Of a stretch of 7,658 bases of DNA, positions 6,387 through 7,658 are shown one piece after another. The stretch is from Acidobacteriaceae bacterium (lineage in GTDB: Bacteria; Acidobacteriota; Terriglobia; Terriglobales; Acidobacteriaceae). The notes below the pieces were generated by a model. That model saw only the letters and a program-made list of their open reading frames with translations. It did no database searches and was not told the origin of the DNA. The translations under genes and the position numbers were made by a program. The stretch lies in the NCBI GenBank assembly GCA_003152795.1, contig PMBA01000231.1, positions 5,400 to 13,057 on the forward strand. Direction: 5' to 3'. Numbering within the stretch: the stretch's first letter is position 1; each line of letters opens with the position of its first letter.

Positions 6387-7658
6387 TTATGCGGAAGACT
6401 CCCAATAGTATCCCTCTTCGCCGTGCTGCGAGAGATCAAGACCTTGCACTTCGTGGTCCTCGGAAACGCGCAGGCCGATGGTCATGTCCACCAGTTTCAA
6501 CAGGACCAGTGTGCCCACGATCGCCAACCCCCATGCAATCGCCACCCCGACCACTTGATTGAGCAGTTGGTGGGCATTGCCCTCGATCAGGCCTGAGGCC
6601 AGTGTGCTTCCCTGGGCGTTCTTGAAGATGGGATTCACGGCACTCGTAGCAAACACGCCCGTCAGCAGAGCTCCCAGAGTTCCGCCGGCTCCGTGAACGC
6701 CAAACGCATCGAGCGAGTCGTCGTATCGGAACATGGACTTGACCTTGGTCACCATGAGGAAACAGAAAATACCCGCGGCCAATCCGATGGCGATCGCCGA
6801 CATGGGCGAGACAAAACCGGCCGCCGGAGTAATCGCGACCAGCCCGGCCACGGCTCCGGAGATTGCACCCAGTGCGCTCGGCTTCCCCCGCTTCCACCAC
6901 TCTGCGGCGCTCCAGCCGAGAGTGGCCGCGGCGGCGCCAAAATGCGTGGCTACGAACGCGCTCGTAGCCAATGCTCCCGCCGATAGCGCGCTGCCCGCGT
7001 TGAACCCGAACCACCCCACCCAGAGCAGGCACGCCCCGACAAAACTCAGGACCACGCTGTGAGGAGGCATCGACTGCTTGGGATAGCCGAGGCGAGGTCC
7101 CAGATACAGCGCACACACCAACGCCGATACCCCCGACGTAACGTGCACCACTGTGCCGCCGGCAAAATCCAGACAGGGGAAGCGTCCGCCGAGTGAGGCA
7201 TTCAGCAAGCCACCCTTCCCCCACACCATGTGCGCCATGGGGGAATAGACAACCAGCGACCACAGGATCATGAAGGCAGTCATGGCGCTGAATTTCATGC
7301 GCTCGGCGAACGCGCCCGTGATCAGTGCCGGGGTGATGATGGCGAACATCAACTGGTACACCATGAATGTCTGGAGAGGAATGGTCGCGGCGTAGTCGGG
7401 GTCGGGTTGAGCGCCCACGCCGCGGAGAAATATGTTTCGCAATCCGCCAATAAAGCTGTTTCCCGGAGCAAATGCCAGACTGTAGGAAACCGCGCCCCAA
7501 AGCAGTGTGACAATGGCCATCAGCGCGAAGCTTTGCATCATCGTCGAGAGGACGTTCTTCTTTCGCACCAACCCGCCGTAAAACAACGTCAGGCCGGGTC
7601 CGGTCATCATCAGGACCAGGGCGGAACTGGTCAGCATCCAGGCGTTGTCGCCGGAGGA
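6387..7658 (-). CDS. amtB: Ammonium transporter AmtB (N-terminus beyond the right edge)
   Basis: 423 residues are visible; the frame continues through the window edge (SSGDNAWMLTSS...), so the start and perhaps a signal peptide are missing. AmtB is a trimeric inner-membrane channel that conducts ammonium. Numbering from the first visible residue, the functional residues are present: Phe105 (outer Phe gate), Trp146 (ammonium recruitment site), Asp164 in LDFAGGTVVH, the pore twin histidines His172 and His322 (FGVHGAGG), Phe219 (inner gate) and Ser223 in WFGFNAGS. About ten hydrophobic membrane segments can be followed. The cytoplasmic tail ends in EDHEVQGLDLSQHGEEGYYWE, the conserved region that couples P-II binding to the pore. 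The P-II gene follows after 43 bases, the classic partnership. The promoter is outside the window. Confidence 0.97.
   Translation of the reverse strand, partial: SSGDNAWMLTSSALVLMMTGPGLTLFYGGLVRKKNVLSTMMQSFALMAIVTLLWGAVSYSLAFAPGNSFIGGLRNIFLRGVGAQPDPDYAATIPLQTFMVYQLMFAIITPALITGAFAERMKFSAMTAFMILWSLVVYSPMAHMVWGKGGLLNASLGGRFPCLDFAGGTVVHVTSGVSALVCALYLGPRLGYPKQSMPPHSVVLSFVGACLLWVGWFGFNAGSALSAGALATSAFVATHFGAAAATLGWSAAEWWKRGKPSALGAISGAVAGLVAITPAAGFVSPMSAIAIGLAAGIFCFLMVTKVKSMFRYDDSLDAFGVHGAGGTLGALLTGVFATSAVNPIFKNAQGSTLASGLIEGNAHQLLNQVVGVAIAWGLAIVGTLVLLKLVDMTIGLRVSEDHEVQGLDLSQHGEEGYYWESSA

Noticed and set aside
6344..6439. N-terminal extension of the P-II open frame by 32 codons
   Set aside because: It overlaps the end of amtB, encodes no P-II sequence, and the ATG at 6343 has a good ribosome site and gives the standard 112-residue length.
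6436..7500. 354-codon open frame on the minus strand inside amtB
   Set aside because: It is an out-of-frame shadow of amtB, rich in Arg/Gly/His, with no domain; the overlapping frame is an unmistakable AmtB.

Overview
The window reads as a chromosomal segment of an Acidobacteriota (Terriglobia-like) bacterium. The evidence is a VWFA-related protein of the type expanded in Acidobacteria, an exported protein with a carboxypeptidase-regulatory-like (CarboxypepD_reg) domain, a DUF5666-like exported protein, and fairly high-GC coding sequence. The phylum call is inference from these families; there is no rRNA gene in the window.

Layout from left to right. (1) Positions 1-1635, minus strand: two exported-protein genes in tandem. 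The upstream one is a protein with three DUF5666-like beta modules. Forty-six bases downstream of it is the N-terminus of a protein with a signal peptide and a CarboxypepD_reg domain, cut by the window edge. (2) Positions 1636-1952: a divergent intergenic region with no convincing gene, holding one clean inverted repeat and a weak promoter-like match. (3) Positions 1953-3149, plus strand: an exported von Willebrand A protein with an intact MIDAS metal site and a glycine-rich insertion. (4) Positions 3150-3221: a short convergent gap. (5) Positions 3222-7658, minus strand: a nitrogen-sensing cluster in the order amtB (ammonium channel, N-terminus off the right edge), P-II protein (glnB/glnK type, complete, 112 aa), and glnD (P-II uridylyltransferase/uridylyl-removing enzyme).

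The cluster makes biochemical sense as one unit. GlnD would modify Tyr51 of P-II according to glutamine level, and P-II would bind and close AmtB when nitrogen is plentiful. All residues needed for that are visible in P-II and AmtB.

The most notable observation is in glnD. Its two ends are open and well conserved, but the middle (about 4437-5170) switches reading frame six times. Each switch fits a single-base indel: three apparent 1-base losses, then three apparent 1-base gains, so the net is zero and the C-terminus is back in the starting frame. The stretches between the switches still encode recognisable GlnD sequence. This suggests local sequence or assembly error, or very recent damage, rather than an old pseudogene. 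I found no mobile element, CRISPR array, RNA gene or obviously new system.
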